From Lumbricus terrestris (taxonomy: Eukaryota > Annelida > Clitellata > Crassiclitellata > Lumbricidae): a stretch of DNA of 64,000 nt. The translations under genes and the position numbers were made by a program. The notes below the pieces were generated by a model. It saw nothing but the letters and a program-made list of their open reading frames with translations. It searched no databases and was not told the DNA's origin. How positions within the stretch are numbered: position 1 is the first letter of the stretch; each line of letters begins with the position of its first letter. Shown piece by piece: positions 63,969 through 64,000 of this stretch. Location: positions 27,663,400-27,727,399 of the forward strand of contig OX457041.1 in assembly GCA_949752735.1 (NCBI GenBank). The letters run 5' to 3'.

Positions 63969-64000
<32 letters not shown>
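63440..64000. repeat. Microsatellite-rich DLG intron at window edge
   Basis: GGATGCAT repeats (63455-63500), ATT/ATC/GTC triplets (63507-63625), GCTGGTGCTG and GAT triplets (63715-63760), and ATT arrays (63780-63850 and 63940-64000). No further DLG exon was found here, so the next exon upstream lies outside the window. Confidence 0.85.

Overview
The window is animal nuclear DNA. Genes are split by GT-AG introns, intergenic DNA is AT-rich, and simple repeats and transposon remnants are very dense. The recognisable proteins are metazoan (Disks large, SEH1, MEP-1-like). The inverted-repeat 'foldback' elements resemble those known from echinoderms, and the dispersed AGGCCTA motif and LINE tails also suggest a marine invertebrate, possibly an echinoderm or other deuterostome. 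The species call is inference and is weak.

Layout, left to right. (1) At 0.6-8.5 kb, minus strand, lies part of an unrecognised gene with a PAM2-like (poly(A)-binding-protein-binding) motif; its 5' end was not found and its 3' end is only a candidate. (2) At 8.5-19.9 kb is gene-poor DNA full of LINE 3' ends, hAT and TA-flanked elements. (3) At 19,977-31,168, minus, is a complete ten-exon gene for nucleoporin SEH1 (392 residues). (4) At 31.2-38.6 kb is intergenic DNA with an inverted-repeat-bounded block of TTCC-rich minisatellite and a hAT-like foldback element. (5) At 38,694-42,098, plus, is a single-exon 1134-residue zinc-finger protein of the MEP-1 type. (6) At 42.1-45.9 kb is repeat-rich intergenic DNA. 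(7) At 45,914-63,400, minus, are nineteen exons of a Disks large (DLG) MAGUK scaffold: PDZ1, PDZ2, PDZ3, SH3, HOOK and guanylate-kinase-like domains through the stop codon. Its N-terminal exon(s) lie beyond the right edge. Almost every DLG intron carries a long microsatellite, and one holds a decayed piggyBac transposon.

All exon joins given for SEH1 and DLG were checked by hand for GT/AG borders and for phase: every adjoining pair keeps frame. The genes do not form a functional cluster. SEH1 is a nuclear-pore/GATOR2 subunit, MEP-1 a nuclear repressor cofactor, and DLG a cortical scaffold.

The most striking material is mobile. Three foldback elements have arms built from different short tandem repeats, each flanked by an 8-9 bp target duplication. 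Two other hAT elements are nested in older transposons. A 24-bp minisatellite next to the PDZ3 donor leaves the intron open in frame with the exon. No new defence or catalytic system was identified.
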